DNA of 64,000 nt, from positions 3,250,001 to 3,314,000 of the forward strand of contig CP085710.1 of the NCBI GenBank assembly GCA_023823795.1, given 5' to 3'. The notes under the pieces were generated by a model. The model was given only the letters and a program-made list of their open reading frames with translations, searched no databases and was not told the DNA's origin. Source of the stretch: Bacillus sp. F19 (GTDB lineage Bacteria > Bacillota > Bacilli > Bacillales > Bacillaceae). The first letter of the stretch is position 1; every line of letters starts with the position of its first letter. Shown piece by piece: positions 42,156-53,231 of this stretch. The position numbers and the translations under genes are program-made.

Positions 42156-43252
42156 ATAGCTTTCTCCCATTCTACTAGTAAAAGCTCAGAACAAAATCCT
42201 GGCCCGAGGGCTGCAATTATGCCTAAATCAGACTCCTCAGCAATCCTGCTGATTAAGGATTCCTCTATTACATACATAACTGTAGCAGATGACATGTTTC
42301 CATGATTTTTCAGGACGTTTTTGGAGATCTGCAGCTGTTCCTCAGCAAACCCAAGGCTTGATTGATAGGCTTGAAGCACTTTCTTCCCGCCAGGATGTGC
42401 TAGAAAGTGCTTAATTTGCTGAAGCGAAATGTTTTCTTCTTGCAGGTATTCTGCAACCGTCTGTTTTAGCCAGTTTTTAATAATGCTCGGAATATCTCTT
42501 GAGAAGATGACGTAAAATCCGTTATTTTTAATATCCCATCCCATCACATCTTCAGAATCCTTCATAAAGGTTGATCGTGTAGAGAGCGTTTTAGGGACTG
42601 TTTTAAGTGAAGAAAGCTCTTCTATCTGAATTCCTTCTCCCGCAAGCAGCGTACAGGCTACACCATCTGCAAACAAAGATGTGCCAATGAAGTTGCTTTT
42701 AGATAAATCATCATGCTGAAAAGTCAGGCTGCACAGTTCCACACAAACGACAATCACTTTAGCATGCGGATAGGCTTTGCAGTAGTCATGAGCTCTGGAC
42801 AGACCCGATGCTCCTCCTGCGCAGCCAAGACCCCAGATAGGAACCCTTTTTGTTGAATCCTTAAAAGGCAATTGATTCATTATTTTAGCATCAATGCTTG
42901 GAGTCGAAATGCCTGTGCTTGAAATAAAGAATATCGCATCAATTTCTTCGCAGCCAATGTCTCTCTTTAAAAATTGTTTTGCTGTTAAACAGTTGACGAT
43001 CGCATCGGTTCCAAGTGCAACCGCTGCTTCAATATACGTATTATTTTTATCTTCAAAAGAATGATTAGAAGCATACCAGTCCATGTCTTTTACGAATTGC
43101 CTGCTTTCAATGTCTCCATTTTTAAAAGCAGGCAGCAGTCTATTTATGTCTTTAAAGGTTCCTTCAAATAGTTCCTTTGCGAATTCAACGGTCGCATCCT
43201 GCGGCATTTGATTCGGCGGAATACTTTTACCTACCGACAAGATATATGCCAT
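42152..43252 (-). CDS. bpsA: Type III polyketide synthase BpsA (BcsA)
   Basis: 366 aa, chalcone-synthase fold. Cys-His-Asn triad: Cys144 (IWGLGCAGGASGLSRA), His of AHPGGKKVLQAY (about 305) and Asn of KNHGNMSSATV (about 337). Makes triketide pyrones and resorcinols from long-chain acyl-CoA and malonyl-CoA. Start MAYILSVG at 43252 follows GGGGTG; the longer frame is not supported. Operon with ypbQ. Confidence 0.94.
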   Translation of the reverse strand: MAYILSVGKSIPPNQMPQDATVEFAKELFEGTFKDINRLLPAFKNGDIESRQFVKDMDWYASNHSFEDKNNTYIEAAVALGTDAIVNCLTAKQFLKRDIGCEEIDAIFFISSTGISTPSIDAKIMNQLPFKDSTKRVPIWGLGCAGGASGLSRAHDYCKAYPHAKVIVVCVELCSLTFQHDDLSKSNFIGTSLFADGVACTLLAGEGIQIEELSSLKTVPKTLSTRSTFMKDSEDVMGWDIKNNGFYVIFSRDIPSIIKNWLKQTVAEYLQEENISLQQIKHFLAHPGGKKVLQAYQSSLGFAEEQLQISKNVLKNHGNMSSATVMYVIEESLISRIAEESDLGIIAALGPGFCSELLLVEWEKAI

Positions 43253-43327
43253 AAACACACCCCATTTTCCACCTAATAAGGGTACTCTTTCCATTTTTGA
43301 TGCATTTTATGTAGGACTTTCAGGTGA

Positions 43328-43366
43328 ACAAAAAAAAAGCTCTTCCCGATAAATGGGAAAAGCAAC
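43328..43366 (-). terminator. Terminator upstream of bpsA
   Basis: GCTTTTCCC-ATTTATC-GGGAAGAGC then nine T on the minus strand; ends transcription from the acetyltransferase side. Confidence 0.75.
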
Positions 43367-43456
43367 GTTTTAAAGGAGTTGTTGTTGTGCTCTTTTATTA
43401 TAACCTTAAAATCCTGTTTGAAAAGAAAAGATTGAATGGGAATTAATGTATGTCAA

Positions 43457-43552
43457 CAAGAAAAGCGGAACCGACTGGTCAGACCTCACCCAGAAAGTCC
43501 GGTTTTTACTTTTTTGTTGGAATCGTTCTGGCTGAGGTGCTGGGCTGCACAT
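43457..43552 (+). repeat. Dispersed hairpin repeat, copy D (shorter)
   Basis: Starts AAGAAAAGCGGAACCGACTG, contains CAGAAAGTCCGGTTTTTACT and TGTTCTGGC-like GTTCTGGCTGAGGTGCTGGG. About 96 bases; internally shorter than copies B and C. Confidence 0.7.
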
Positions 43553-43577
43553 AAATTGCACACATTTTTATCCTTTC

Positions 43578-44120
43578 CTAAGACTTAAAAAAATAGGCCA
43601 TATGAATTTCGTCATCAAACTTTCCGTTTAGAATTGCTTGATCACGCTGAGTTCCTTCAATCATAAATCCATATTTTTGATACAGCTTCAGTGCAATCTC
43701 GTTTGATGCAAAAACGGTTAAGCACAGTTTATGGAGATTGTTTGATTTGCACCACTCAAGCGCAGCACTCATCAGTTCTTTGCCAATGCCAAGTCCTTGA
43801 GCAGAATCTGAAAGCCACGTCCGGAAAAGTCCTGTATGCTTTTTCATCTCCAGCTCCCCGCGGATGACTCTTGCAATGCCGACAATTTTCCCTTTTAGTT
43901 CAACACCTAAATAAAGGTTGTTTTTTTCTCTCATATTGCAAATAAAGTCTACTTCTTCCTGAATAGACCTCGGCCGTTCTTTTTGTATGTACGTTCCGGA
44001 ATCAATAATGCTTTTTACGGCTTCAATAATATCTTCAGCATCCTCTTCTCTTATCGGACGCAAAGTGACTTGTTCGCCGTTCTTAGCTGTAAATACTGTT
44101 TTTACCTCTTTAGTAATCAT
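43578..44120 (-). CDS. GNAT family N-acetyltransferase
   Basis: 180 aa. Acetyl-CoA motif SAQGLGIGKELMSAALEWCKSNN, followed by CLTVFASNEIALKLYQKYGFMIEGTQRDQAI (RimI-like tail). AAGGAG lies nine bases before ATG 44120; the frame upstream has no ribosome site. The substrate is not evident, but a peptide or aminoacyl acceptor is usual. 76 bases from the HAD gene upstream. Confidence 0.9.
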   Translation of the reverse strand: MITKEVKTVFTAKNGEQVTLRPIREEDAEDIIEAVKSIIDSGTYIQKERPRSIQEEVDFICNMREKNNLYLGVELKGKIVGIARVIRGELEMKKHTGLFRTWLSDSAQGLGIGKELMSAALEWCKSNNLHKLCLTVFASNEIALKLYQKYGFMIEGTQRDQAILNGKFDDEIHMAYFFKS

Positions 44121-44196
44121 GATGTTCAGCTCCTTCGGTTTAGTATATCTCAGGGACCTAAGAAGTAACACATTATACAGCTTGATTCTCATTTTT

Positions 44197-44850
44197 TCAA
44201 AGAATAAGTCTGCCAGATTGGCGCAAATATCCTTCAACATCTTTAAAATTGTTTACGCCAATATACTGAATTCCCTTCTCTTCTAACAGCCCGCACAGCG
44301 CGTCCTTGGCAAAGGTTACATTCGCATAAGCAGCTGGGTGAGAGTCTGGTTCGCTGTCTCCGAAGAAGTATACAGTTTCGTATTTTTCCTTAAGCTTTAA
44401 AATCACTTTTGATTTATCAATACCGTACCGCTCTGAATATTTCCAGTCTCCTTTGTCAATTTTCAAATGGATATTCCTGCTGTGGTAATATCCATCATTC
44501 GAAAAAACTTCTACATCTTCAGCTCCAATTTGATCCAAAATATGCCGGATGTAGTAATCCGTACCTGCACTTAAAATGAAAAAATCTCCTCCGTTTTTTT
44601 GAACAAGCTTGATAAATTGTCCAATATGCTCATCCATAGGCATAGTCAGAATTGATTTTATCAGTTGCTCTTCCTCTTCATGGATTGAGGTAAAAATATG
44701 GCTTAAAAAATCAATATCAAGCATCTGTCCAGCCTTCCATTCTTTATAAAGATCCTCACCCTCTGGATAGTAATTTTCTATGACATGATGATAAAAATCT
44801 TTTTTGGAGATGGTTCCGTCAAAATCTGATACAAAAGCCCACTTTTTCAT
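44197..44850 (-). CDS. MtnX-like HAD phosphatase
   Basis: 217 aa, HAD subfamily IB: DFDGTIS nucleophile motif (residues 9-15), motif II FILSAGTDYY, motif III Lys and GDSEPDSHPA (metal Asp). The MtnX type dephosphorylates hydroxy-ketomethylthiopentenyl phosphate in methionine salvage, but no mtn genes are nearby, so substrate is uncertain. Confidence 0.85.
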   Translation of the reverse strand: MKKWAFVSDFDGTISKKDFYHHVIENYYPEGEDLYKEWKAGQMLDIDFLSHIFTSIHEEEEQLIKSILTMPMDEHIGQFIKLVQKNGGDFFILSAGTDYYIRHILDQIGAEDVEVFSNDGYYHSRNIHLKIDKGDWKYSERYGIDKSKVILKLKEKYETVYFFGDSEPDSHPAAYANVTFAKDALCGLLEEKGIQYIGVNNFKDVEGYLRQSGRLIL

Positions 44851-44954
44851 TGAATTGACCTCCGGAGATTATTTTTCAATATTTGGAAATATATAGGGGA
44901 TATTCTCATATGATGTAGTAATTGCTTTTTACTATTACATCAAAGGGGATGCAC

Positions 44955-45713
44955 ATGAAAAAAATACTGGTTATTTTCACCTTGGCGCTGATCATGTTTT
45001 TTGGCGCGGGAATCAGCAAAAGTTATGCAGCTGGAAATGATTTTATCATCATCAACAAATCAAAAAATCAGCTTGCCTACTATCAAAACAGCAAATTAAA
45101 AAGCGTATTCAGAGTAGCTACAGGCAGGCAGCCTTCCTACACCCCGGAAGGAAAGTTTAAAATTGTCAGCAAAATTGTCAACAGACCTTATTACAAAAAA
45201 GGCATTCCAGGAGGAGATCCCCGCAATCCGCTGGGCAACCGCTGGCTTGGAATCAATGCCAGAGGAACTTGGGGCACTACTTATGCTATTCACGGCAATA
45301 ACAATCCAAGTTCAATCGGACAATACATCAGTGATGGATGCATCCGAATGTATGACAAAGAAGTTGAATGGCTTTACAGCCAGGTGAAAATGAACACACC
45401 TGTTATTATCACCACTTCAGGCAAAACATTCGATTCAATTGCGCTTTCAAATGGCTACAAAGTCAGCGGAAGCAAAGCAGTCTCTTCTAAACCTGCTGCA
45501 TCTTCCGGCCAAAATCTAAAAAAAGGCAGCCGGGGCAGCGAAGTAAAGCAGCTTCAGCAGCTGTTGACATCGAAAGGCTTTAATACAAAGGGCATTGATG
45601 GAGTTTTTGGAAACAATACTGATAAAGCGGTCAGATCATTCCAAAAGAGCAAAAAGCTTGGTGTTGATGGAATTGTCGGGCCTATGACTAAAAAAGCACT
45701 TAGTATGTATTAA
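44955..45713 (+). CDS. Secreted L,D-transpeptidase with peptidoglycan-binding domain
   Basis: 252 aa. Signal peptide MKKILVIFTLALIMFFGAG cut near YAAG (about 26). YkuD domain (about 28-160) with His113 (AIHGNNNPSSIG) and catalytic Cys129 (SDGCIRM). Ser/Ala-rich linker, then a C-terminal PG_binding_1 domain (about 190-250: GSRGSEVKQLQQLL, IDGVFGNNTDKAVRSFQK, GIVGPMTKKAL). Cross-links or edits wall peptides. ATG 44955 after AAAGGGG. Confidence 0.94.
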   Translation: MKKILVIFTLALIMFFGAGISKSYAAGNDFIIINKSKNQLAYYQNSKLKSVFRVATGRQPSYTPEGKFKIVSKIVNRPYYKKGIPGGDPRNPLGNRWLGINARGTWGTTYAIHGNNNPSSIGQYISDGCIRMYDKEVEWLYSQVKMNTPVIITTSGKTFDSIALSNGYKVSGSKAVSSKPAASSGQNLKKGSRGSEVKQLQQLLTSKGFNTKGIDGVFGNNTDKAVRSFQKSKKLGVDGIVGPMTKKALSMY

Positions 45714-45723
45714 TAGAATAAGA

Positions 45724-45755
45724 GAGCCCTAAAAATCATTTTTAGGGCTTTTTTT
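45724..45755 (+). terminator. Terminator of the L,D-transpeptidase gene
   Basis: AGCCCTAAAAAT/ATTTTTAGGGCT then T run. Confidence 0.85.
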
Positions 45756-46039
45756 CATGAAATCTCCAGCAGCTCGAGATGAAAGTCACCTGTTGCATCT
45801 TTTTCATATAAATTTGTTAGCGATGCCGTGTAATTAGTGATGGTTCCTTTAAAAGAAAGATTTCTATCAGGAATATCCACATAAAATGTCTGATTATATA
45901 ATAGTGTCGTAATGTCATAATAGTTTTCAGAGTGAACTTTAAAGTCCATTGTTACTCTCTGTGCGCCGTTTTCGGCAAGCTCTTCTTTTAAAAAATAGGG
46001 TTTGATCTCAATTTGATTTAAGAAAACCGAATAGGTCAT
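45755..46039 (-). CDS. DUF3219 family protein (YkvR-like)
   Basis: 94 aa. TMDFKVHSENYYDITTLLYNQTFYVDIPDRNLSFKGTITNYTASLTNLYEKDATGDFHLELLEI matches YkvR/DUF3219 as I recall. The ATG at 46039 follows AGAGGA closely; the upstream reading includes the pbuX terminator and is rejected. Function unknown. Confidence 0.8.
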   Translation of the reverse strand: MTYSVFLNQIEIKPYFLKEELAENGAQRVTMDFKVHSENYYDITTLLYNQTFYVDIPDRNLSFKGTITNYTASLTNLYEKDATGDFHLELLEIS

Positions 46040-46122
46040 TTCCTCTGCATTTCCCGTAAGTTGATAGGGGAATGGTAACATGACTGCGTTAAAAATACCA
46101 AGAATACAGCTCGGTTTATAAA

Positions 46123-46153
46123 TAAAAAAACCCTCACACTTTATCGTGAGGGC
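46123..46153 (-). terminator. Terminator of xpt-pbuX
   Basis: CCCTCAC-GATAAA-GTGTGAGGG then seven T on the minus strand. Confidence 0.85.
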
Positions 46154-46160
46154 CAGTCTC

Positions 46161-48211
<2,051 letters not shown>

Positions 48212-48232
48212 CTAATTTTCTTTTCCTTAAAA

Positions 48233-48406
48233 CAAAAAACGGCATTGCCTCACATAGAGTGAGACAATGCCGCTATATCCGGAAAAAAAAGGAATTCCCA
48301 ATAAGGAACCTTTTCGTATAAAAACAACACTGCTCACCCATAGTCAGATGATTTACGGTCATCCGGTAGAAACTTGCAGGCCATATCCCTGCGATTATAT
48401 GAGTGC
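48233..48406 (-). promoter_or_regulatory. Guanine riboswitch with terminator (xpt-pbuX)
   Basis: Aptamer 48333-48406 on the minus strand: P1 strand CACTCATATAATC, loop 2 GATATGG, TTTCTACC-G, loop 3 CCGTAAA, then GACTATGGGTG. The base before TATG is C, the guanine/hypoxanthine-specific form (adenine forms have T). The terminator hairpin GGCATTG...CAATGCC with T run is at 48233-48273. High guanine should stop transcription. Confidence 0.95.
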
Positions 48407-48426
48407 TCGTTTATTTGATTAGTTGC

Positions 48427-48455
48427 ATTATAACAAGGATTTTATAGTATGTGAA
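48427..48455 (-). promoter_or_regulatory. Promoter of xpt-pbuX
   Basis: Minus strand TTCACA (48450-48455), 17 bases, TATAAT (48427-48432). Confidence 0.75.
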
Positions 48456-48469
48456 GTACTTTTACGGAG

Positions 48470-48515
48470 AAAAAACGAATAATAGCACATAAAAGTTTTT
48501 AATTATTCGTTTTTT
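48470..48515 (-). promoter_or_regulatory. PurR-like operator
   Basis: Perfect 14-bp inverted arms AAAAAACGAATAAT (48470-48483) and ATTATTCGTTTTTT (48502-48515), spaced by 18 bp, just upstream of the -35. Central CGAA in each arm and the spacing resemble paired PurBoxes. Confidence 0.55.
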
Positions 48516-48554
48516 CAAACAAATTAAAAGATGATTTAGTGCGTTATGATCGAT

Positions 48555-48941
48555 TTATGATTTTGAATAATTCAGCTGCCAGGAAACACCATATTGATCT
48601 TGTACCCATCCAAACTTCTCGCTGACTGGAGAGGCTGCCAGCGGCATTAATATGCTGCCTCCTTTTAATAGTTTTTCAAAGGCATCTTCAATCTCAGCTT
48701 CACTGTCACAAACAACAAATAAGGAAATTGCCGGTGTAAAAGAAAAATCATGCTGGACGATGCTATCGATACACATGATTTCCTGCCCTTTTAATTTGAA
48801 TAAAGCATGCAGAACAGATCCGTTTTCATGATGATGGATGCTGTTAATTTCTGATCCTTCAAAAATAGATACATAATTATTCATCGCCTCTTCTGCTTTT
48901 CCTGTAAACATAAGAAACGGCCTCACTTTTTGCTGATTCAT
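48555..48941 (-). CDS. VOC/PhnB-like protein
   Basis: 128 aa, glyoxalase-like fold (PF06983 type): VRPFLMFTGKAEEAMNNYVSIFEGSEI, FGWVQDQYGVSWQLNYSKS at the C-terminus. Metal-binding or ligand-binding with unknown substrate. RBS GGAGAG. Separate gene. Confidence 0.85.
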   Translation of the reverse strand: MNQQKVRPFLMFTGKAEEAMNNYVSIFEGSEINSIHHHENGSVLHALFKLKGQEIMCIDSIVQHDFSFTPAISLFVVCDSEAEIEDAFEKLLKGGSILMPLAASPVSEKFGWVQDQYGVSWQLNYSKS

Positions 48942-48961
48942 CCAATTCTCTCCTTTAATAG

Positions 48962-48992
48962 AAAGACCGCACCTCTATAATGTGCGGTCTCA
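48962..48992 (-). terminator. Terminator of ypwA
   Basis: GACCGCAC/GTGCGGTC then TTTCTATT on the minus strand. Confidence 0.75.
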
Positions 48993-48997
48993 ATGAT

Positions 48998-50524
48998 TTA
49001 TTTTGCAGCCTCTAATTGGTAAAGCTTTGCATATTTCGTTTCAAGATGCTCAATCAAATATTTAGCATTCAGGCCTTCACCTGTGACATCCTGAAGGATT
49101 TCAAGCGGCTGTTTCATTTTTCCATATTGATGAATGTTTTCAGTCAGCCAGTTTTTAATCGTGCCGAATTCTCCATTTTCAACAATCTCATCAAAATTCG
49201 GGAGGTCTTTTTGCATCGCATTCTTAAACTGGGCTGCATACATATACCCCAATGCATACGAAGGGAAATAGCCGAACATGCCGCCAGACCAGTGAACATC
49301 CTGCAGAACGCCTTCTCCGTCATTTGAAGGTGTTACCCCTAAGTATTCCTCATATTTCTCATTCCATATACGCGGAAGATCCTCAACTTCAATTTCATTA
49401 TTGAATAGACCTTTTTCAATTTCATAGCGGATCATGATATGAAGCGGATATGTCAGCTCATCCGCTTCAATTCGAATCAGTGATGGTTTAGATTCATTTA
49501 CGCCTCTATAAAAATCCTCTAAAGAGACATCATCAAATTGACCTGCTGCATGCTGTTTTAAAGATTCATAGTAGCGTTTCCAGAAGCCGGGATTTTTCCC
49601 GATAAATTTTTCATAGAAGAGAGATTGTGATTCATGTATTCCCATTGAAGTTCCATCACACAGCAGCGTGCCTTCAAGTTTTTCAGAAATATTCTGCTCA
49701 TAAATGGCATGCCCGCACTCATGAATGGTGCCAAATAACGCGGTGCGGAAATCCTTCTCTGCATACTTCGTTGTAACCCTAACGTCCCCGCGGTTTAAGC
49801 TGATTGCAAATGGATGCACGGTTTCATCCAAACGCCCCGCTTCAAAATCATAGCCAAGCTCTTTTAAGAAAAATTCAGAGATTTGACGCTGTTTTTCTTT
49901 TGAGATCGGCTCATATAAAAAACTCGTTTCAGGCTGATTAGGAGATTCCGTAATACTCTTAACGAGCGGTACAATGTGTTCTCTTAGCTCTCCAAATACA
50001 CGGTCAAGCACTTCTACCGTTACACCAGGCTCATATTGATCTAAGAAAGTATCATATTTGTTTTCTTTATAACCCCAATATTCAAGAAACTTTTTGTTTG
50101 TTTCAACAAGCTTTTTTAAGTATGGTGCAAACAAGCTGAAATCAGATTTATCTTTTGCTTCCTCCCATACCGATTCTGCTTTTGATTTAAGGATCACATA
50201 TTCCTTAAATTCATCCTGCGGAATCACTTTACTTAGCTTGTATTCTTTCTCGCACTCCAGCGCTGCTTTATACGCAATTTCTGAAACTTCATCTTTCGCC
50301 TGTAAAACTTGATCAATATATGATCTCATCTGATCAGAGGTCGCCATTTGAAAAACTTCTGTAGACAGGACACCAATTGCCTGAGACCGCTGCTCAACAG
50401 CTTTCTTAGGCGCCCCTGTTCTAAGATCCCAAAACATGAGAGAAATGGCTTCATTATAACTTTTCATTTTTTGAAGATACTCTAAAAATTCTTTTTCAAT
50501 GGATTGAATGGACAATCTGCTCAC
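48998..50524 (-). CDS. ypwA: M32 family metallocarboxypeptidase YpwA
   Basis: 508 aa, all-helical M32 carboxypeptidase (thermostable carboxypeptidase 1-like). Zinc motif HECGH at 268-272 and third ligand Glu in IHESQSLFYE (about 300); DYWx-like DRVFGELREH and GMFGYFPSYALGYMYAAQF are family blocks. Removes C-terminal residues from peptides in the cytosol. Start is ATG with GGGGTGAG. Confidence 0.95.
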   Translation of the reverse strand: MSRLSIQSIEKEFLEYLQKMKSYNEAISLMFWDLRTGAPKKAVEQRSQAIGVLSTEVFQMATSDQMRSYIDQVLQAKDEVSEIAYKAALECEKEYKLSKVIPQDEFKEYVILKSKAESVWEEAKDKSDFSLFAPYLKKLVETNKKFLEYWGYKENKYDTFLDQYEPGVTVEVLDRVFGELREHIVPLVKSITESPNQPETSFLYEPISKEKQRQISEFFLKELGYDFEAGRLDETVHPFAISLNRGDVRVTTKYAEKDFRTALFGTIHECGHAIYEQNISEKLEGTLLCDGTSMGIHESQSLFYEKFIGKNPGFWKRYYESLKQHAAGQFDDVSLEDFYRGVNESKPSLIRIEADELTYPLHIMIRYEIEKGLFNNEIEVEDLPRIWNEKYEEYLGVTPSNDGEGVLQDVHWSGGMFGYFPSYALGYMYAAQFKNAMQKDLPNFDEIVENGEFGTIKNWLTENIHQYGKMKQPLEILQDVTGEGLNAKYLIEHLETKYAKLYQLEAAK

Positions 50525-50631
50525 CCCTTGATTTTTTATGTAAATAAATAGTAATAATTTTCTAACATTTTCAGATTAAATGATGAGAAAGGCTTTTGTC
50601 AATCATTTTTATCGACTGGATAGTCTGTTTT

Positions 50632-50752
50632 AAGAAAAGCGGAGCCGACTGTTCTGACTCGGGCAGACAGATAAGAATTCACCCGAAAAGTCCGGGTTTG
50701 ACTTTCCTGAGGGAATTTGTTCTGGCCGAGGGGCTAGGAGGTGGAGCTAGAC
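50632..50752 (+). repeat. Dispersed hairpin repeat, copy C
   Basis: Starts TAAGAAAAGCGGAGCCGACTG, core GAAAAGTCCGGGTTTGACTT, inner arms GAATTCACCC / GAGGGAATTT, then TGTTCTGGCCGAGGGGCTAG, ends GGAGCTAGAC. Confidence 0.8.
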
Positions 50753-50794
50753 AATAAGAAAAGCAGAACCGACTGTTCAAACCAGACTGATAAG
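50753..50794 (+). repeat. Partial second copy of the repeat head
   Basis: AATAAGAAAAGCAGAACCGA and following CTGTTCAAACCAGACTGATA repeat the first ~40 bases of copy C in tandem. Confidence 0.65.
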
Positions 50795-50841
50795 TATGCT
50801 CTCTCTAAACATAAAAAACCCAGTTTCAATTCCAATAGCAC

Positions 50842-50869
50842 AAAAAAAAAGCGAAGGAATTCCTTCGCT
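50842..50869 (-). terminator. Terminator of ypvA
   Basis: GCGAAGGAATTCCTTCGC palindrome then nine T on the minus strand, 2 bases after the stop. Confidence 0.85.
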
Positions 50870-50870
50870 T

Positions 50871-52808
50871 TTAGACTAATTCAGGCTCAACCGGCAATAT
50901 TGCTTTCACCTGATCCAATACTTTTACATCACGTTCACTTGATAGGTAAATCGAAATTCCCCCCTGATCTGTGCTTGTTCTGATCAGGCGTCCTATGCCC
51001 TGCTTCAGTCTTAGAATCATGTAAGGCATGTCTACATCAGCAAATGGTTTTGCCGTGCTGCTCCGTTTAGATTCAAAGACAGGGTCTGTTGGAGGAAACG
51101 GGAGTGACCAGATAATCACATTTGACAGTGATGCACCTGGGATGTCGAGTCCTTCCCATAAATGCACAGCACACAAAATGGACGTTTCGTCATTTTGGAA
51201 CTCAGATACGAGCTGGCTGATTTCCTGATCTCCTTCAAATAGGAATGAGTATTCAGTGTTCTGTTCACTTATATATTGTTTAAAGACTTCGAGTTCGTTC
51301 ATCGCACTGAACAGGATCAGTGCACGGCCGCCGGTCTTTTTAACATTTTCCAGTGTCTGAACACACTTCATTTTATTAAGATCTTGTGAAGCTGATAGAT
51401 CGTGAAGTTTTATTTTCATATTTTCTTCATAATCAAATGGCGACTCCACCGTGAGAGACAAGTAATCTTTAATGCCAAGACTTCCGGCAATAAAATCAAA
51501 TGACTTATTATTAGACAGAGTGGCAGATGAGAAGATATATGGTTTTTTCTGTGAAAATACTTTTTCTCTCAGCACTTCTTCAACGGTCCGCGGCATAATA
51601 ATGAGCGAAAAATCCTGCTCTCCGCTTTCAATCCAGTGAATGGCCCCACTCTGCTTATTAAAGAGAGAAATGGAGAATTCCATAGAATCCAAGTATTCTT
51701 CAACAATTTTCAGCTCGTAGGAATCAATGGTGTACATTTCGCTTTCGAATACGAGTGCTTCCCCGATTTCAGCCAGCAGCCGGTGCAGATGAATGCCCTG
51801 CTTCTTTAAGGTATCGTTCATGAAAATTTTTGAACGGTGCGAGCCTGGAACTTCTTCAGATGCATCCAGCAGGCTGTCGAAAAACTCTTCATTAACTACA
51901 AGTGTATCTTCCACTAAATGAGCGAATTCCTCGCGGATATCGTTTTGAAGAAGTCTTTCCAGAAGAACAGCAAGTGTGCTGCTTTTCACTCTATAGGTTA
52001 AAGCTTTTTGCGCTGCATATTCTAATAGATGGCCTTCGTCAAAAACGACAGAACTGTGCTCTGGAAGAAGCGGCATCTGGCCTTCGCGTTTTCTGGAATC
52101 AAATGTCCAAATATGCTCCATGTAAAAATCATGTGAGCAGACAATCAGATCAGCAGCTTTTCTGTAATGATCGCGTGAAAGAGTTAGGCCGCAGCGATGT
52201 CTTTGATCGCATGATAAACAATCCTGAAACGGGTCATAATTCACAGCGTTCCATTCATCATCTGTTAAATGAGGGTATTCTTTTCTGTCGCCATAATGGC
52301 TGAATGATTGCATACCCGCTTTTTCATGAACGAAGGACGGCAATGATTCAAATAAATCCAGATAAAGATCATCACCAGTACGCTGAATGGTTTGATCCAG
52401 TTTCTTAAGACATAGATACTGATCCTGTGATTTCCCAAGACGCACATCGATATTTAAGTCTAAATGCTTGCGGAGCTTAGCAATATCGCCCTCATTTTTA
52501 ACAAGCTGTTCAATCAGTGTTTCATCAGCACATGCAATGATAGCTGGTTTCCCCGTATATCTTGCATAGCTTATAGCATAAAGCAAATAAACAAGGGTTT
52601 TGCCCGTTCCTACTCCTGCTTCAGCAAACATGACGTTTTTTTCGCGAAATGCGCGTTCAAGCTGAAACGCCATAAATATTTGTTCATCTCTAAGTTCAAA
52701 GCCTTTTTCAGGCAAAATATCATAAAAAACATCACCGATCCAGTTATTTAATCCTTCATAGAAGGTTTCATTCTTTGATACGGCAAAAGGCAGACGTGAC
52801 GTCGGCAT
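50871..52808 (-). CDS. ypvA: DinG/XPD-type helicase YpvA
   Basis: 645 aa superfamily 2 helicase without an exonuclease domain. Motif I AGVGTGKTLVYLL (about 62-74), DEGH box VVFDEGHLLEYAA (about 245), motif VI QGIGRLIRTSTDQG near 600. Cysteines in CLKKL, CLSCDQRHRCGL suggest a [4Fe-4S] cluster. Unwinds 5'-3' in repair or R-loop removal. Own terminator. Confidence 0.92.
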   Translation of the reverse strand: MPTSRLPFAVSKNETFYEGLNNWIGDVFYDILPEKGFELRDEQIFMAFQLERAFREKNVMFAEAGVGTGKTLVYLLYAISYARYTGKPAIIACADETLIEQLVKNEGDIAKLRKHLDLNIDVRLGKSQDQYLCLKKLDQTIQRTGDDLYLDLFESLPSFVHEKAGMQSFSHYGDRKEYPHLTDDEWNAVNYDPFQDCLSCDQRHRCGLTLSRDHYRKAADLIVCSHDFYMEHIWTFDSRKREGQMPLLPEHSSVVFDEGHLLEYAAQKALTYRVKSSTLAVLLERLLQNDIREEFAHLVEDTLVVNEEFFDSLLDASEEVPGSHRSKIFMNDTLKKQGIHLHRLLAEIGEALVFESEMYTIDSYELKIVEEYLDSMEFSISLFNKQSGAIHWIESGEQDFSLIIMPRTVEEVLREKVFSQKKPYIFSSATLSNNKSFDFIAGSLGIKDYLSLTVESPFDYEENMKIKLHDLSASQDLNKMKCVQTLENVKKTGGRALILFSAMNELEVFKQYISEQNTEYSFLFEGDQEISQLVSEFQNDETSILCAVHLWEGLDIPGASLSNVIIWSLPFPPTDPVFESKRSSTAKPFADVDMPYMILRLKQGIGRLIRTSTDQGGISIYLSSERDVKVLDQVKAILPVEPELV

Positions 52809-52943
52809 GTATCAGATCCCCCACATTCTTTTATACTCGAAAGGACATTATTTCACTTAACGCACTCATAGTCAAGATTTCATGCCTATGGATAAACGCA
52901 AGAATAAAAATTGTTTTTTTAGCACATGCTGCCTTTGCGCACT

Positions 52944-52979
52944 AAAAAAGATAGGCTTTCATCATGAGAAAGCCTATCT
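52944..52979 (-). terminator. Terminator of yptA
   Basis: AGATAGGCTTTCTCATGATG/AAAGCCTATCT with T run on the minus strand. Confidence 0.85.
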
Positions 52980-52980
52980 C

Positions 52981-53172
52981 TTAACGCTCATAAAGTGTAT
53001 CAATCAGTACCTTCTGATCAATAGCAGAGGCGTGGGCAACAGCTTTTAAAAAATCAGCGCGGGCATTATTTAACGATGCATGGGCTGCTGCGTCCTGGCC
53101 ATTTTCTATGAGCGATAAATAGGAAGACGACAATGCCTTCGATATTAAGTTAAAGTCTTCGTTTACGTGCAA
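52981..53172 (-). CDS. yptA: YptA-like 63-aa protein
   Basis: 63 aa: NEDFNLISKALSSSYLSLIENGQDAAAHASLNNARADFLKAVAHASAIDQKVLIDTLYER, all-helical. Position and length match yptA of B. subtilis. TTG 53172 lies eight bases after AAGGGG. Unknown function. Confidence 0.65.
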   Translation of the reverse strand: MHVNEDFNLISKALSSSYLSLIENGQDAAAHASLNNARADFLKAVAHASAIDQKVLIDTLYER

Positions 53173-53231
53173 AAAGACCACCCCTTGAAATTTATCAATA
53201 CTGATTCTAGTGTATTCAAGGGAGGATCAAT

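Noticed and set aside
43393-43446. 19-codon frame after AAAGGAG near 43385
   Set aside because: Too short and lies in repeat/terminator-rich spacer; no support beyond the ribosome-site-like string.
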